From contig JAEWLS010000038.1 in the NCBI GenBank assembly GCA_023457435.1, forward strand, positions 160,120-224,119: a stretch of 64,000 bases of DNA, read 5' to 3'. Every line of letters begins with the position of its first letter. Position 1 is the first letter of the stretch. This DNA comes from Pseudomonadota bacterium (GTDB taxonomy: Bacteria > Pseudomonadota > Alphaproteobacteria > Rhizobiales > Rhizobiaceae). Both the position numbers and the translations under genes were made by a program. Below are positions 8,123 to 16,994 of the stretch, piece after piece. The notes beneath the pieces are model-generated. The model did not search any database and was not told the DNA's origin. It saw nothing but the letters and a program-made list of their open reading frames with translations.

Positions 8123-9735
8123 GTCAGATCCTCGAGCACCATTTGTGCGCCTTTCCATCCGGTGACGACCGACGCGGCATTGGTGTTTCCGGAGATCACC
8201 GCCGGAAACACTGAGGCGTCGATGACGCGCAGCCCGTCGATCCCATGAACCCGCAACCGCGGGTCGACGACTGCGTCGCGCGTGTTAGGACCCATGCGGC
8301 ACGTCGAGACCGGGTGATAGACCGTGCCGGAACGGCGGCGGAAGTCATCGACAAGATCGTCGTCTCCCGCCGCGGATGGCCCCGGCAAGACTTCCTCCTC
8401 GATGACTTCCGCCATTGCTGGCTGTGCGGCGATCGTGCGCAGGAACTTCACCGCACAAAGCATCTCTTCGACGTCGTGATCGGTAGAAAACGCGTTGGGG
8501 ATTATGCGGGGATGCGCGTCGGGGTTCGAAGACTGGATATGGATCGACCCGCGGCTCGTCGGGCGGCAGTTCGATAAGCCGATCGAAAAGCCGGGCCATG
8601 GATCGGGGGACAGGATAGGGCGCTCCCCGGACTTCGGAATCACGGTCGAAAAGGCCTGGAAGTAGAGTTGCATGTTCGGCCGCAGCTGGTTTTTGTCCGT
8701 ACGAAAGAAGCCGCCGCCCTGGTTCATGCTCATCGACAGCGGGCCGGAGCGGAGCAGCAGATATTGAGCCCCGACCATCGTCTTGCCCCACCATGGCCGG
8801 AGTACCTGGTTGAGCGTCCTGGTCTTAGCCTTCCACGTGTAGTTGATGCCCTGGTGATCCTGCAGGTGTGCGCCGACGTTGGGGTTTGCTTGACGCAAGG
8901 AAACCCCTGCATTCGCAAGCACTTCGGGGTCACCGATCCCTGACAGCTCCAGCAGTTGCGGCGTGCCGACGGAGCCGGCGGAAACGATCACCGAGCCCCG
9001 CGCCTTGGCACAAAATATCTGGTTCCCGCGGCGGTACTCCACGCCAATCGCGCGATTGCCTTCGAAAAGGATGCGGGTCGCGTGTGCGCCGGTAACAGTC
9101 TCGAGGTTTCGGCGGCGCATTGCCGGGCGCAAGAAGGCTCGCGCTGCGGACATACGGCGGCCGCCCTTGGCCGTGATCTGGTAGACCCCGACGCCTTCCT
9201 GGCTCGCGCCGTTGAAGTCGGGATTGAGCGGAAGACCCGCTTGCTGCGCTGCCGCGAGGTAACGGCGCGTCAGCGGGTGGACGAAGCGGTCCATCGCTGC
9301 GACCCGAATGGGTCCATTTCGACCGCGCCAGGTGTCCTCGCCCGCTTCGGCATCCTCTACCGCCTTGAACGCCGGCAATATGTCGTCGAACCCCCAACCG
9401 ACGTTTCCCGCCGCTGCCCAGGCATCGTAGTCCTCGCGCTGCCCGCGAATCCAGACCATCGCATTAATCGACGAGGACCCGCCCAGGACCTTCCCGCGCG
9501 GCCAGTGATCGGCGTTGCCGGCGAGCCCGGGGTCCGGGTCTGCGCGGAAATTCCAGTTCACGGCCGGGTCGTAAAACGTCTTACCGTAGCCAAGCGGCAT
9601 CTGGACGTAGAAGCGCATGTCGCTGCCGCCCGCTTCGAGCAGCAGCACAGTATGGCGACCGCTGGCCGTCAGACGCTCGGCGACGACGCATCCGGCGGAG
9701 CCCGCGCCAACGATGACGAAATCGAATTCCTGCAT
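8119..9735 (-). CDS. GMC-family FAD oxidoreductase (choline dehydrogenase-like)
   Basis: 538 residues. The N-terminal dinucleotide fold has GAGSAG at 11-16 and ends in LLEAGG. GMC signatures follow: GGSSSINAM near 85 and a second signature around SAGSVGTPQLLELSGIG. The active-site His lies in VYHPVSTCRMG, and the closing NTNAASVVTG is present. It oxidises a primary or aliphatic alcohol to an aldehyde with FAD. The family includes BetA, but many rhizobial paralogues have other alcohols as substrate and this one is not next to bet genes, so I do not call it betA. Confidence 0.9.
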   Translation of the reverse strand: MQEFDFVIVGAGSAGCVVAERLTASGRHTVLLLEAGGSDMRFYVQMPLGYGKTFYDPAVNWNFRADPDPGLAGNADHWPRGKVLGGSSSINAMVWIRGQREDYDAWAAAGNVGWGFDDILPAFKAVEDAEAGEDTWRGRNGPIRVAAMDRFVHPLTRRYLAAAQQAGLPLNPDFNGASQEGVGVYQITAKGGRRMSAARAFLRPAMRRRNLETVTGAHATRILFEGNRAIGVEYRRGNQIFCAKARGSVIVSAGSVGTPQLLELSGIGDPEVLANAGVSLRQANPNVGAHLQDHQGINYTWKAKTRTLNQVLRPWWGKTMVGAQYLLLRSGPLSMSMNQGGGFFRTDKNQLRPNMQLYFQAFSTVIPKSGERPILSPDPWPGFSIGLSNCRPTSRGSIHIQSSNPDAHPRIIPNAFSTDHDVEEMLCAVKFLRTIAAQPAMAEVIEEEVLPGPSAAGDDDLVDDFRRRSGTVYHPVSTCRMGPNTRDAVVDPRLRVHGIDGLRVIDASVFPAVISGNTNAASVVTGWKGAQMVLEDLT

Positions 9736-9854
9736 GGAAGGTCCTGGATGATTTCGCGATCATATTCGCTCGCCATGGAACATCGCCACCAAGCCGCCGC
9801 CGCCGCCTTGTGAAAATTGCGACGGGCGGCTAGCCACGGCAGTGGAGGTGACCG

Positions 9855-10241
9855 ATGGCTGACGACAGCAATCCGCAAGGCGATCTGGTGCTGCGAACGC
9901 TGGCCATGCCGGCGGACGCGAACGCGGCGGGCGACATCTTCGGCGGCTGGGTGATGGCGCAGATGGATCTAGCCTGCGGCATCAAGGCGGCCGAGCGCGC
10001 GAAGGGACGTGTGGTCACCGCTGCGGTCCGGGAGATGGCGTTCGCCAAGCCAATGAAGGTCGGCGACACGCTATCGATCTATATCGCCATCGAACGGGTA
10101 GGCCGCACTTCAATGACCCTTCACGTCGAGGCATGGGCGCAACGCTACCTGACCGACGTCAAGGAGCGCGTCACCCACGCTGAGTTCATCATGGTTGCCC
10201 TGGACAAGGACGGCCACCCAACCCCGGTGCCGGCGGAATAG
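9855..10241 (+). CDS. Acyl-CoA thioesterase, YciA-like hotdog fold
   Basis: 128 residues with the hotdog signature NAAGDIFGGWVMAQMD (Asp in the substrate/water site) and RVVTAAVREMAF, as in YciA/BACH single-hotdog thioesterases. It hydrolyses acyl-CoA to free acid and CoA in the cytoplasm. GGAGGTGACC precedes ATG 9855. Its stop is one base from that of the convergent HxlR-type regulator. Confidence 0.9.
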   Translation: MADDSNPQGDLVLRTLAMPADANAAGDIFGGWVMAQMDLACGIKAAERAKGRVVTAAVREMAFAKPMKVGDTLSIYIAIERVGRTSMTLHVEAWAQRYLTDVKERVTHAEFIMVALDKDGHPTPVPAE

Positions 10242-10242
10242 C

Positions 10243-10626
10243 CTATTCGGCTGCTTCCGCCTCGACATCGCCATCAAAGCGTCGACGGGCAGCGTCGATG
10301 CGGTCGATATTTGCCCGCGCCCACGCACCGAGCGAGCGGACAGGGACCAGCAGTTCGCGACCAAGATCCGTCAGCTCGTAGTCAACGCGCGGCGGAATCG
10401 TCGGGAAAACCGTGCGTGTCACCATCCCGTCGCGCTCGAGCTGGCGTAGCGTCGTCGTCAGCATTTTTTGAGAGATCCCGCCAATCATCCGCCGAAGCTC
10501 GTTGAAGCGGGTTGGGCCACGACCCAAAATCTCAACCACGAGCACCGACCACTTGTCGCCGATGCGCGACAGAACCTCGGACACGGCGCGGCAATCGCCC
10601 TGATGCGGTGTGAACGGCGGATTCAT
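10243..10626 (-). CDS. HxlR-family transcriptional regulator
   Basis: 127 residues. This winged helix has the family signature GDKWSVLVVEILGRGPTRF and the recognition segment GGISQKMLTTTLRQLERDG. One Cys at residue 12 lies where many redox-sensing HxlR members (YodB/QorR type) hold their sensor Cys. The gene is divergent from an NADPH:FMN reductase, the usual partner of quinone- or aldehyde-sensing HxlR repressors. The shared 136-base spacer holds a good inverted repeat. Confidence 0.85.
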   Translation of the reverse strand: MNPPFTPHQGDCRAVSEVLSRIGDKWSVLVVEILGRGPTRFNELRRMIGGISQKMLTTTLRQLERDGMVTRTVFPTIPPRVDYELTDLGRELLVPVRSLGAWARANIDRIDAARRRFDGDVEAEAAE

Positions 10627-10722
10627 TGAGTTTCCTTGGCGTTACCGGGGTGTAGTCCGGGTTACTCAGTGTCAACGAAGTGCCTTCTTGTGCACTGCAG
10701 CGTTGGTTTCATATGTAGCGTC

Positions 10723-10739
10723 GGTATCTAACGGATACC
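10723..10739. promoter_or_regulatory. Candidate HxlR operator
   Basis: The perfect inverted repeat GGTATC-TAACG-GATACC lies 24 bases before the FMN-reductase start, in the spacer it shares with the HxlR gene. A 6+5+6 palindrome suits a winged-helix dimer. Binding is inferred. Confidence 0.5.
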
Positions 10740-10762
10740 AGATCAGCATAAGGATTTCCAAC

Positions 10763-11359
10763 ATGGCCAAGCCAAAGATCGCCATCATCATCGGCTCCAC
10801 GCGGCAGGGCCGCTTCGGCGATAAGCCTGCGAACTGGATCTATGAACTGGGCAAGCAGCGTACCGACCTGGATTTCGAAGTCGTCGACCTGCGCGATTAT
10901 CCGATGCCCTTTTTCGACGAACCGGCGTCGCCTCTCTGGGTGCCCTCGAAGAACGAGGTTGCACAGAAATGGCAGAAGAAGCTCGACGAGTTCGACGGCT
11001 ACATCTTCACTGCGGCAGAGTACAATCGCGGACCGACCGGCGTGCTGACCAACGCCTTCGACTACGCCTATCCCAGCTGGAACAGGAAGCCGGCCGCATT
11101 CGTCGGCTACGGTGGCGTCGGCGGTGCGCGTGCGATCGAGCAGCTACGCCTGCAGGCAATCGAGCTTCAGATGGTGCCGATCCGCGTCGGCGTGCACATC
11201 TTCTGGCAGGTGATGCAGGAGACTCTCGCGGGCAAGAACCTGAAGGAATTCGACTTCCTCCAGGCCAACGCCAAGGACATGCTCGATCAGCTAGCCTGGT
11301 ACGCGACCGCGCTGAAGACGGCGCGCGACGCTGACGCCAAGACGGCCGAGGCTGCGTAG
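10763..11359 (+). CDS. NADPH-dependent FMN reductase / flavodoxin-like quinone reductase
   Basis: 198 residues of flavodoxin-like fold. IIGSTRQGRFGDKPA (residues 8-22) is the FMN phosphate loop, and EYNRGPTGVLTNAFDYA is the typical second flavin-binding stretch of the NADPH-dependent FMN reductase family (ArsH/ChrR/Azr relatives). It reduces FMN, quinones or azo compounds. ATG 10763 has AAGGA upstream. Its position opposite an HxlR regulator suggests induction by quinone or electrophile stress. A short hydrophilic Ala-rich tail follows the domain. Confidence 0.88.
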   Translation: MAKPKIAIIIGSTRQGRFGDKPANWIYELGKQRTDLDFEVVDLRDYPMPFFDEPASPLWVPSKNEVAQKWQKKLDEFDGYIFTAAEYNRGPTGVLTNAFDYAYPSWNRKPAAFVGYGGVGGARAIEQLRLQAIELQMVPIRVGVHIFWQVMQETLAGKNLKEFDFLQANAKDMLDQLAWYATALKTARDADAKTAEAA

Positions 11360-11381
11360 TCTGTAAATCCTCCCAAGGAGG

Positions 11382-11407
11382 AAAGGGCGGCCTTGGGCCG
11401 CCCTTTC
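11382..11407. terminator. Intrinsic terminator between convergent genes
   Basis: AAAGGGCGGCC and GGCCGCCCTTTC pair around a TTG loop, with T-rich sequence outside. It can serve both the FMN reductase gene and the convergent CNNM gene. Confidence 0.8.
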
Positions 11408-11415
11408 TCGTTTCC

Positions 11416-12726
11416 TCAGGTAACCCGCTCGCGCCTGGTGTGGTTCAGCTTGTGGGCAATGATCTTGTCGATGCGCCGGCCGTCGAGGTCGACGACCTCG
11501 AAGCGCCATCCATGCGCGTCCACCGTCTCACCGGTCTCCGGCAGGTGGTGCAGCTTGGACAAGACGAAACCAGCGACCGTCTCATAATCGCGCTTGGCTG
11601 GGAGCCGGATGCCTAGCAGTTCGCCCATCTCGTCGGCCTGCATGTAGCCGGCGATCAGCCATGACCCGTCCTCGCGCTCGACTGCAGCAGGACCATCACC
11701 TTCTTCTATGTCCGCGCGGAAGACGCCGGTGATCGTTTCCAGAATGTCGGCGGGGGTCACCACGCCTTCGAATACGCCATACTCGTCGTGCACGAGGGCC
11801 ATCGGCACCTCCGCTTCCTTAAGCGTCGTCAGAATGTCGAGCGCATCGGCATTGTCGTGAACGATCGGCGCCTTGCGGACGAATTCGCGCGGCTCGAAGG
11901 CGCCGCGCGCCAGGAGCGCCGCGAGGAGATCGCGCGTCTGCACGACGCCGATCATCTGATCGATCGAACCTTCGGCAGCCGGCAGCCGCGAATGGTCCGT
12001 TTCGACCAGCGTGCGGCGCATCTCTGCCTTGTCAGCGTTGAGATCGAACCAGTCAACCTCAGTGCGCGGGGTCATGATGGCGCGAACGGCGCGATCACCG
12101 AGCCGCATCACGCCTGCGATCATGCGCCGCTCGTCGCTCTCGATCGTGCCGTGGCTCTCGGCCTCGGCGATGATGGTGCGGATCTCCTCGTCCGTGACCT
12201 TCTGGCCATCGTCACCAGACTGGCCAAGGATTGCGAGCAACGCCCGGCCAGACATGTCGAGGAGCCAGACGAGTGGCGCGGCGATACGCGACAGCATCGT
12301 CATCGCCGGTGCCACGATTGCGGCGACCCGCTCGGGATTGCGCAGCGCGATCTGCTTGGGCACCAGTTCGCCGACGATCAGTGAAAAGTAGGTAATCACC
12401 GCGACTACCGATCCCACGCCAAGCGGATTTGCGACGTTGGGTGCCACCCCAAGGGAAAGAAGATAGCTGCTCAGCCGCTCGCCGAGCGTTGCGCCGGAGA
12501 ACGCGCCGGACAGCACTCCGACGAGGGTGATTCCGATCTGGACCGCGGACAGGAAGCGGCCAGGGTTGTCTTGCAGCGCGAGCGCGCGCGCAGCCGCACT
12601 CGAGCCTTTCTGGGCCATATTCCGAAGGCGGGCTGGCCGCGCCGAGACCACCGCGAGTTCAGACATGGCCAGCAGGCCGTTGACCACGATAAGGACTGCG
12701 ACGATCGATATTTCGAGGGCGAGCAT
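11416..12726 (-). CDS. CNNM/CorC-family (hemolysin-like) membrane protein with CBS domains
   Basis: 436 residues. Residues 1-190 form a DUF21/CNNM membrane domain with four hydrophobic segments (first AVLIVVNGLLAMSELAVV). A cytoplasmic CBS pair follows (about 205-335), then a CorC_HlyC domain (about 350-430, GYMQADEMGELLG). Relatives are linked to Mg/Co efflux; 'hemolysin' is historical. It is complete for the family. Which ion it handles is inferred, not shown. Confidence 0.88.
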   Translation of the reverse strand: MLALEISIVAVLIVVNGLLAMSELAVVSARPARLRNMAQKGSSAAARALALQDNPGRFLSAVQIGITLVGVLSGAFSGATLGERLSSYLLSLGVAPNVANPLGVGSVVAVITYFSLIVGELVPKQIALRNPERVAAIVAPAMTMLSRIAAPLVWLLDMSGRALLAILGQSGDDGQKVTDEEIRTIIAEAESHGTIESDERRMIAGVMRLGDRAVRAIMTPRTEVDWFDLNADKAEMRRTLVETDHSRLPAAEGSIDQMIGVVQTRDLLAALLARGAFEPREFVRKAPIVHDNADALDILTTLKEAEVPMALVHDEYGVFEGVVTPADILETITGVFRADIEEGDGPAAVEREDGSWLIAGYMQADEMGELLGIRLPAKRDYETVAGFVLSKLHHLPETGETVDAHGWRFEVVDLDGRRIDKIIAHKLNHTRRERVT

Positions 12727-12777
12727 TCGCCCTCATACCGCACGGCACGCATCGTGCGAAGTGCTATTCCCGACCAG

Positions 12778-13557
12778 TCAGCGGCAGGCCACGTAGCCGT
12801 TTCGACGGTTCTTAATGTCGAAATGGAAATGGTCTCGATGGTCGTAGTTGTAGCCGGGGCCAAGGACTGTCGAAAAGTAGTCGCAGCCGCCGACCCGCAC
12901 GTTCTTCAGGAGGCTCTTTTCGCGAAATGCGAAGAAACCCGGCTTGCGCACGTCAATGTCGCGGCCGTTCTTCAGCTCGATGCGCATGATGTCGAGAGCG
13001 TTGCCCTTCGAATGCTCCGACGCCGTGTTCGTTCCCGCGATCCTGCGACAGGAGTAGGAAGAGCCCTGATGAACGGTCTTAACGCCGGAGAAAAAACGGG
13101 TTCGCGCGGTCGGCGTGAGTTCCTGCTTGGTCCAACTCGCGAAGGCCAGCGTCATCTGGCAGTTCAGGGTCGCTGCGGGCTTCATGTCGATCCCATTGGG
13201 TAAGCCGGTAACCCGGATCGGCCAGTCGATCTGGCAAGTGCCCCCTTCATCTATAGGCTGGATGTCGACAAAGCTGACGCCCAGCTTCTTCAACTCGCGA
13301 CGGCACTGGACCTCTTCCGGCGGCATGACTGCGAAGGACGACATCGGCGCGTCCGTACGCGGCCCCTGGGAGAGCATCGGGTTGGAACGCACGAGTGCGG
13401 CGAGCCCGCGTGCCGGCGTGGCGCCAATTGCCGAGGTGCGCTCGCGGCTGACGATGTTGAGGTCGTCGAGCGGATTACCCGAGCCGCACGAGGCGAGCAC
13501 GGAGAGCGCAAGAAGCGCGCCGATGACGCGCGCTCGGCTTGTGGTTCGGGTACGCAT
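12778..13557 (-). CDS. Extensin-like C-terminal domain lipoprotein
   Basis: 259 residues from ATG 13557 (an upstream in-frame TTG would add two). The N-terminus is a lipoprotein signal with LSVLASC lipobox (Cys about 24). The C-terminal 170 residues are an extensin-like C domain with SEHSKGNALDI and NYDHRDHFHFD. These His/Asp arrangements resemble the zinc sites of VanY/MepA-type peptidoglycan peptidases, so a periplasmic cell-wall role is plausible but unproven. It lies next to a second, longer member of the family on the same strand (92-base gap after that gene's stop). Confidence 0.85.
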   Translation of the reverse strand: MRTRTTSRARVIGALLALSVLASCGSGNPLDDLNIVSRERTSAIGATPARGLAALVRSNPMLSQGPRTDAPMSSFAVMPPEEVQCRRELKKLGVSFVDIQPIDEGGTCQIDWPIRVTGLPNGIDMKPAATLNCQMTLAFASWTKQELTPTARTRFFSGVKTVHQGSSYSCRRIAGTNTASEHSKGNALDIMRIELKNGRDIDVRKPGFFAFREKSLLKNVRVGGCDYFSTVLGPGYNYDHRDHFHFDIKNRRNGYVACR

Positions 13558-13655
13558 GCACAAGTCCCCGGCATGTCCAAGACCGGGAATCTAGGCCGAA
13601 TTCGTAAAGGAAAGTCTGTGGGCGGCGTTCACGCCTGCGGCTGAAATGGGGCCGG

Positions 13656-14699
13656 CTACTTGCAGTAGGTGCTACCGCGCCGGCGGTGGGCGAGGTCGAG
13701 GTGGAAGTGGGTCGCGTGATCAGCGTTCGTTCCAGGGCCGAGCACGGTCTTCCACCGACCGCAGGCTGCCCCGCGGACGGAACGCATGAAGTCGCGCTCC
13801 CTCGTTTCGGCCGGCCCGTAGGCCCGCACATCAAGCGTCCGGCCCCCGTCGAGGACGAAGGAGCCGATGTCAACCGCGTTACCGAACGCATGTTCGGAAA
13901 TTTTGGTCTCGCCTGTGCCGACGCGGCCACGACACACATAGGCCGAGGCGTGGTTGATCGTCGCCAACCGCGAACCGAAGTCGAGCTGGGCGCGGGGCGA
14001 AACCGTCTGCTGTGCGTATTCCGCGAGGGCCGCGGTCGCCTCGCAGTTCAAAACCGCCGCCGGCTGGATATCGATATCGTCACCGAGCGAAGTCACCTCG
14101 ATCGGCCAATCGACCAGGCATCCCGAGTCATCTGTCAGTCTTGGCATCTCGCGAAACGCGACGCCGAGCGAGCCGAGCTTTGCCCGACATTGCTTCTCGG
14201 CTGCCGACATCTGCGCGGGGGCCGGCGGGAGCGGCGCGTCGCGCGTCATCGCGGGCGCATAGGATGCAGCCTGCGGCCTCTCGTCAGGGCGCGCCGTGGG
14301 AATTGACGGAACGTCGCCGATGAGGTCGCCAACCTTGCCGTCGATCTCGGTCTGGGACGGACGCGGGGAGGGGACGTTGGCCACATCCTCGATCAGAGTG
14401 CCGACTGCGCCATCGTGATCCAGGTCGCTGGGCTCTTCCGGCATGGCGTCTGGTTCGGAGTTCGCAAGCGTCGGCACTTCGGCGGGCGGCAAAAGCACAA
14501 CAGCATCGGAAAGGGGGTCCCCCACGCGCCCGTCGTCCGGACGTGTGGGCGTGGAATCGCCACGCATCGGAGGGACGCGCATCTCTTGCGGCAACGTCGC
14601 TTGCACGCGTTGAGCATAAGCGGCGTCGCCGCCGAGAGCGGAGGCCGCCGCCAGCATCATCGCGCCCAGGACAGGGGCTCCAGAAGCCGTCGTGCTCAT
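13656..14699 (-). CDS. Extensin-like C-terminal domain protein, long form
   Basis: 347 residues from ATG 14699. A hydrophobic signal sequence comes first (cleavage near AAYA-Q). Then comes a Pro/Asp-rich linker (about 35-165) carrying three spaced copies of an acidic motif (DGRVGDPLSDAV, DGAVGTLIEDV, DGKVGDLIGDV), and then the extensin-like domain with SEHAFGNAVDI and NADHATHFHLD. The linker repeats are not in the neighbouring paralogue. It is probably periplasmic, possibly acting on peptidoglycan. The pair looks like a tandem duplication with a domain extension. Confidence 0.82.
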   Translation of the reverse strand: MSTTASGAPVLGAMMLAAASALGGDAAYAQRVQATLPQEMRVPPMRGDSTPTRPDDGRVGDPLSDAVVLLPPAEVPTLANSEPDAMPEEPSDLDHDGAVGTLIEDVANVPSPRPSQTEIDGKVGDLIGDVPSIPTARPDERPQAASYAPAMTRDAPLPPAPAQMSAAEKQCRAKLGSLGVAFREMPRLTDDSGCLVDWPIEVTSLGDDIDIQPAAVLNCEATAALAEYAQQTVSPRAQLDFGSRLATINHASAYVCRGRVGTGETKISEHAFGNAVDIGSFVLDGGRTLDVRAYGPAETRERDFMRSVRGAACGRWKTVLGPGTNADHATHFHLDLAHRRRGSTYCK

Positions 14700-14842
14700 C
14701 ACCTCAATGTGAGACGGAATGTGGCGGGGGCAAGCCCTTCGCGGTCACGTTGGCTTTCGGCCTTGTAACGCCGCAACCGGCGTTGACACGAGTTACCCGG
14801 CGAACGAATGCTCGATCACTCTCCACCTAGGATTCGGCCTCG

Positions 14843-15193
14843 ATGTCTGCGCTGCTTTCGCCGAAAGTGCTGCCGATACTGCTTTTGATCGCCTCGAACG
14901 TGTTCATGACGTTCGCCTGGTATGGCCACCTCAAGTACAAGACGGCGCCCCTCTACGCGGTCGTCCTGATCAGCTGGTGCATCGCTTTCGTCGAATACTG
15001 GTTCGCCGTGCCAGCCAACCGTATCGGCCACGCAGCCTACACGGCGGCCGAGCTGAAGACGATCCAGGAGGTCATAACGCTGGTCGTGTTCGTGGTGTTC
15101 TCGGTGCTCTACCTGAAGGAGGGCATCAGCTGGAATCACGTCGCGGGCTTTGCGCTGATCGCCGGAGGGGCCGCGCTCATCTTCAGGGGGTAG
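14843..15193 (+). CDS. DUF486-family small membrane protein
   Basis: 116 residues, four predicted membrane segments (about 10-25, 38-54, 75-92, 98-114), matching the DUF486 family (DMT superfamily-like) in length and in the FMTFAWYGHL and LYLKEGISWNH motifs. Function unknown; an inner-membrane small-molecule transporter is the usual guess. The stop overlaps the convergent EamA gene by 11 bases. Confidence 0.8.
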   Translation: MSALLSPKVLPILLLIASNVFMTFAWYGHLKYKTAPLYAVVLISWCIAFVEYWFAVPANRIGHAAYTAAELKTIQEVITLVVFVVFSVLYLKEGISWNHVAGFALIAGGAALIFRG

Positions 15194-16070
15194 CGCGTCG
15201 GCGGAACAGCGCGGGCGACAGTTCGACCACCAAGATCGCCAGAAGGATCAGCACGCAGCCCGCAAGGCCGGCGGCGGGCAATCGCTCGCCGAGAACGATG
15301 GCGGCGAACAGCGCCGCGAAGACAGCCTCGGTCGACAGGAAGATGGCGGCCTGTGGCGGAGTGGTCCAGCGCTGACCAATCACCTGAAGCGTGAACGCGA
15401 TGCCGCCTGAGACGACGCCGGCGAACAGGATCTCCGGTATTGCGGCGTACACCTTGTCCAAGTCGAAGGGTTCGAACACAGCTGCGAGAGCTCCGGAGAT
15501 GACGAAACATACGGCGAACTGAGCGACCGCAAGCGTTACCGGCCGCCCGCTGTGGGAGGCGAAGGCGCCGATCAGCAGAACCTGGAAACCCCAGAAAGCG
15601 GCGCAGAGAATGTTCAGCCAATCGCCGACTTTCAGGGCGCCGATCGCTCCGCCGGAGAGCAGGAAGATCCCCGCCAAGGCGAGTGCCGCGCCGGGCCAGA
15701 TGGCGATGTGTGGCCAGCGCCGGAAGACGAGCACGGAGAAGAACGGGACCATTACGACATACAGGCCCGTGAGGAACCCGGCGTTGGTGACGCTGGTCGT
15801 CAGCATCCCGATCTGCTGGACCAGCATGCCGCCCGTAAGGAGCAGGCCGATCCCGAGAAAGGCAAGCTTGTCGCGTCGCGACAGCGGATTGCCGGCGCGG
15901 CGGCTTTCAAGGAGTGCGAACGGCAACATGGCAGCCGTCGCTACGGCGAACCTCAATGCGACAAAGAGTACAGGCCCGATCGACTGCATCGCCGTCGACT
16001 GGGCGACGAAACCCATGCCCCAGATCGCGCCGGCGGCAAGCAGCAACAGATTGGCTAGCGGTCTTGGCAC
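15183..16070 (-). CDS. EamA-family (DMT) transporter
   Basis: 295 residues with ten hydrophobic segments in two EamA halves. It starts with LLLAAGAIWGMGFVAQ and has the second-half signature SLTTEAVF-like FLSTEAVFAALFAAIVLGE. It is an inner-membrane metabolite exporter; the substrate cannot be inferred. Full length. Confidence 0.88.
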   Translation of the reverse strand: MPRPLANLLLLAAGAIWGMGFVAQSTAMQSIGPVLFVALRFAVATAAMLPFALLESRRAGNPLSRRDKLAFLGIGLLLTGGMLVQQIGMLTTSVTNAGFLTGLYVVMVPFFSVLVFRRWPHIAIWPGAALALAGIFLLSGGAIGALKVGDWLNILCAAFWGFQVLLIGAFASHSGRPVTLAVAQFAVCFVISGALAAVFEPFDLDKVYAAIPEILFAGVVSGGIAFTLQVIGQRWTTPPQAAIFLSTEAVFAALFAAIVLGERLPAAGLAGCVLILLAILVVELSPALFRRRATP

Positions 16071-16262
16071 GGCGCACCCACGAATTCTCGAGGCGGCTTA
16101 TCAGCGCCGCCGACGCGATGCGAGCGCCTGCGCGACGCAGCTGTCGGTCCAAGCTTCGCTGACGTAACGTGGATTTGAGAGGAAGAATGCTAGTCGAGGT
16201 CTAGGAATCGTTTGCGTGCGATCCCAACTGCGTGGCGGAGCGGGATCCAGGAGGACACTTCC

Positions 16263-16802
16263 ATGCGCATATTGCGGCTCGGTTTCGGTGCGTTGCTCGG
16301 CATGACGATGCCGTTTCTCGGTGCTGGCGCGTTCGCAGCCGGCAGCGGCGGCGACAGCGGAGAAACCGCGGAGAACTGCTCAGGAGGGCAGGTCTGGGAC
16401 CAGAAGTCGGGCAAGTGCGTGAACCCGAAGAACAGCGGGCTCGACACCGACAGCATCTACGAGGGGGGCCGCGATTACGCGTTGGCGGGCCGCTACGGAG
16501 AAGCGATCACTGTATTGTCGACGATCGCCAGCACCAACGATCCGCGCGTGTTGAACTATCTCGGCTACTCGCACCGAATGTCCGGCCGCGTCGATGTCGG
16601 TCTCGGCTACTACGAGGAAGCGCTGCGGTTGAACCCGGACTTCACGCTCGCCCGCGAATATATGGGCGAGGCGTTCCTGCAGAAAGGCGATCTGCCGGCC
16701 GCTCAGGCGCAGCTTGGCGAGATCGTGCTGCGCACCGGCGTCGAAGGCCCCGAGTATATCGAGCTGAAGAAGCAGATCGACGCATATCTCCGCGGAACCT
16801 GA
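16263..16802 (+). CDS. Secreted TPR-repeat protein
   Basis: 179 residues. A signal peptide (cleavage near AGAFAA) precedes a Cys-containing segment (ENCSGGQVWDQKSGKCVNPK, possible disulfide) and two TPR-like repeats (YEGGRDYALAGRYGEAIT, VLNYLGYSHRMSGRVDVGL, then YYEEALRLNPDFTLAREYMG). ATG 16263 is chosen for the GGAGGACAC ribosome binding site. The family is frequent in rhizobia. A periplasmic protein-protein role is likely; no partner is indicated. Confidence 0.75.
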   Translation: MRILRLGFGALLGMTMPFLGAGAFAAGSGGDSGETAENCSGGQVWDQKSGKCVNPKNSGLDTDSIYEGGRDYALAGRYGEAITVLSTIASTNDPRVLNYLGYSHRMSGRVDVGLGYYEEALRLNPDFTLAREYMGEAFLQKGDLPAAQAQLGEIVLRTGVEGPEYIELKKQIDAYLRGT

Positions 16803-16828
16803 CGGCGCCTTCCTGTCGCCGCGCTGAG

Positions 16829-16860
16829 CCCGGGCTAACCCTGCCGCCCGGGCCTTTCGC
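16829..16860 (+). terminator. Terminator after the TPR gene
   Basis: GCCCGGG (16829-16835) pairs with CCCGGGC (16848-16854), followed by a CTTTCGCTTTT tract. Confidence 0.65.
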
Positions 16861-16930
16861 TTTTCGGCGGTATCCGCCGCGACACTTCGAAACAAAACAC
16901 AGATTGTGCGTGAAAACCGGGCAGGAGTCG

Positions 16931-16936
16931 CTATAT
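16931..16936 (+). promoter_or_regulatory. Candidate -10 element of greA
   Basis: CTATAT matches the alphaproteobacterial sigma-70 -10 consensus, 100 bases before greA. No convincing -35 is visible at the expected spacing, so this is tentative. Confidence 0.3.
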
Positions 16937-16954
16937 TAACCCCGAGACTGCCGG

Positions 16955-16994
16955 AACGGGCCGTTGGCAAACGCCTGCGGACCGTTTTATTTTT
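16955..16994 (+). terminator. Terminator-like hairpin inside the greA leader
   Basis: Arms 16955-16968 and 16973-16986 pair in 11 of 14 positions around a 4-base loop, and TTTTATTTTT follows directly. It lies after the upstream gene's own terminator and only about 37 bases before the greA start. It therefore looks like an attenuator of greA rather than a terminator of the TPR gene. Confidence 0.6.
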
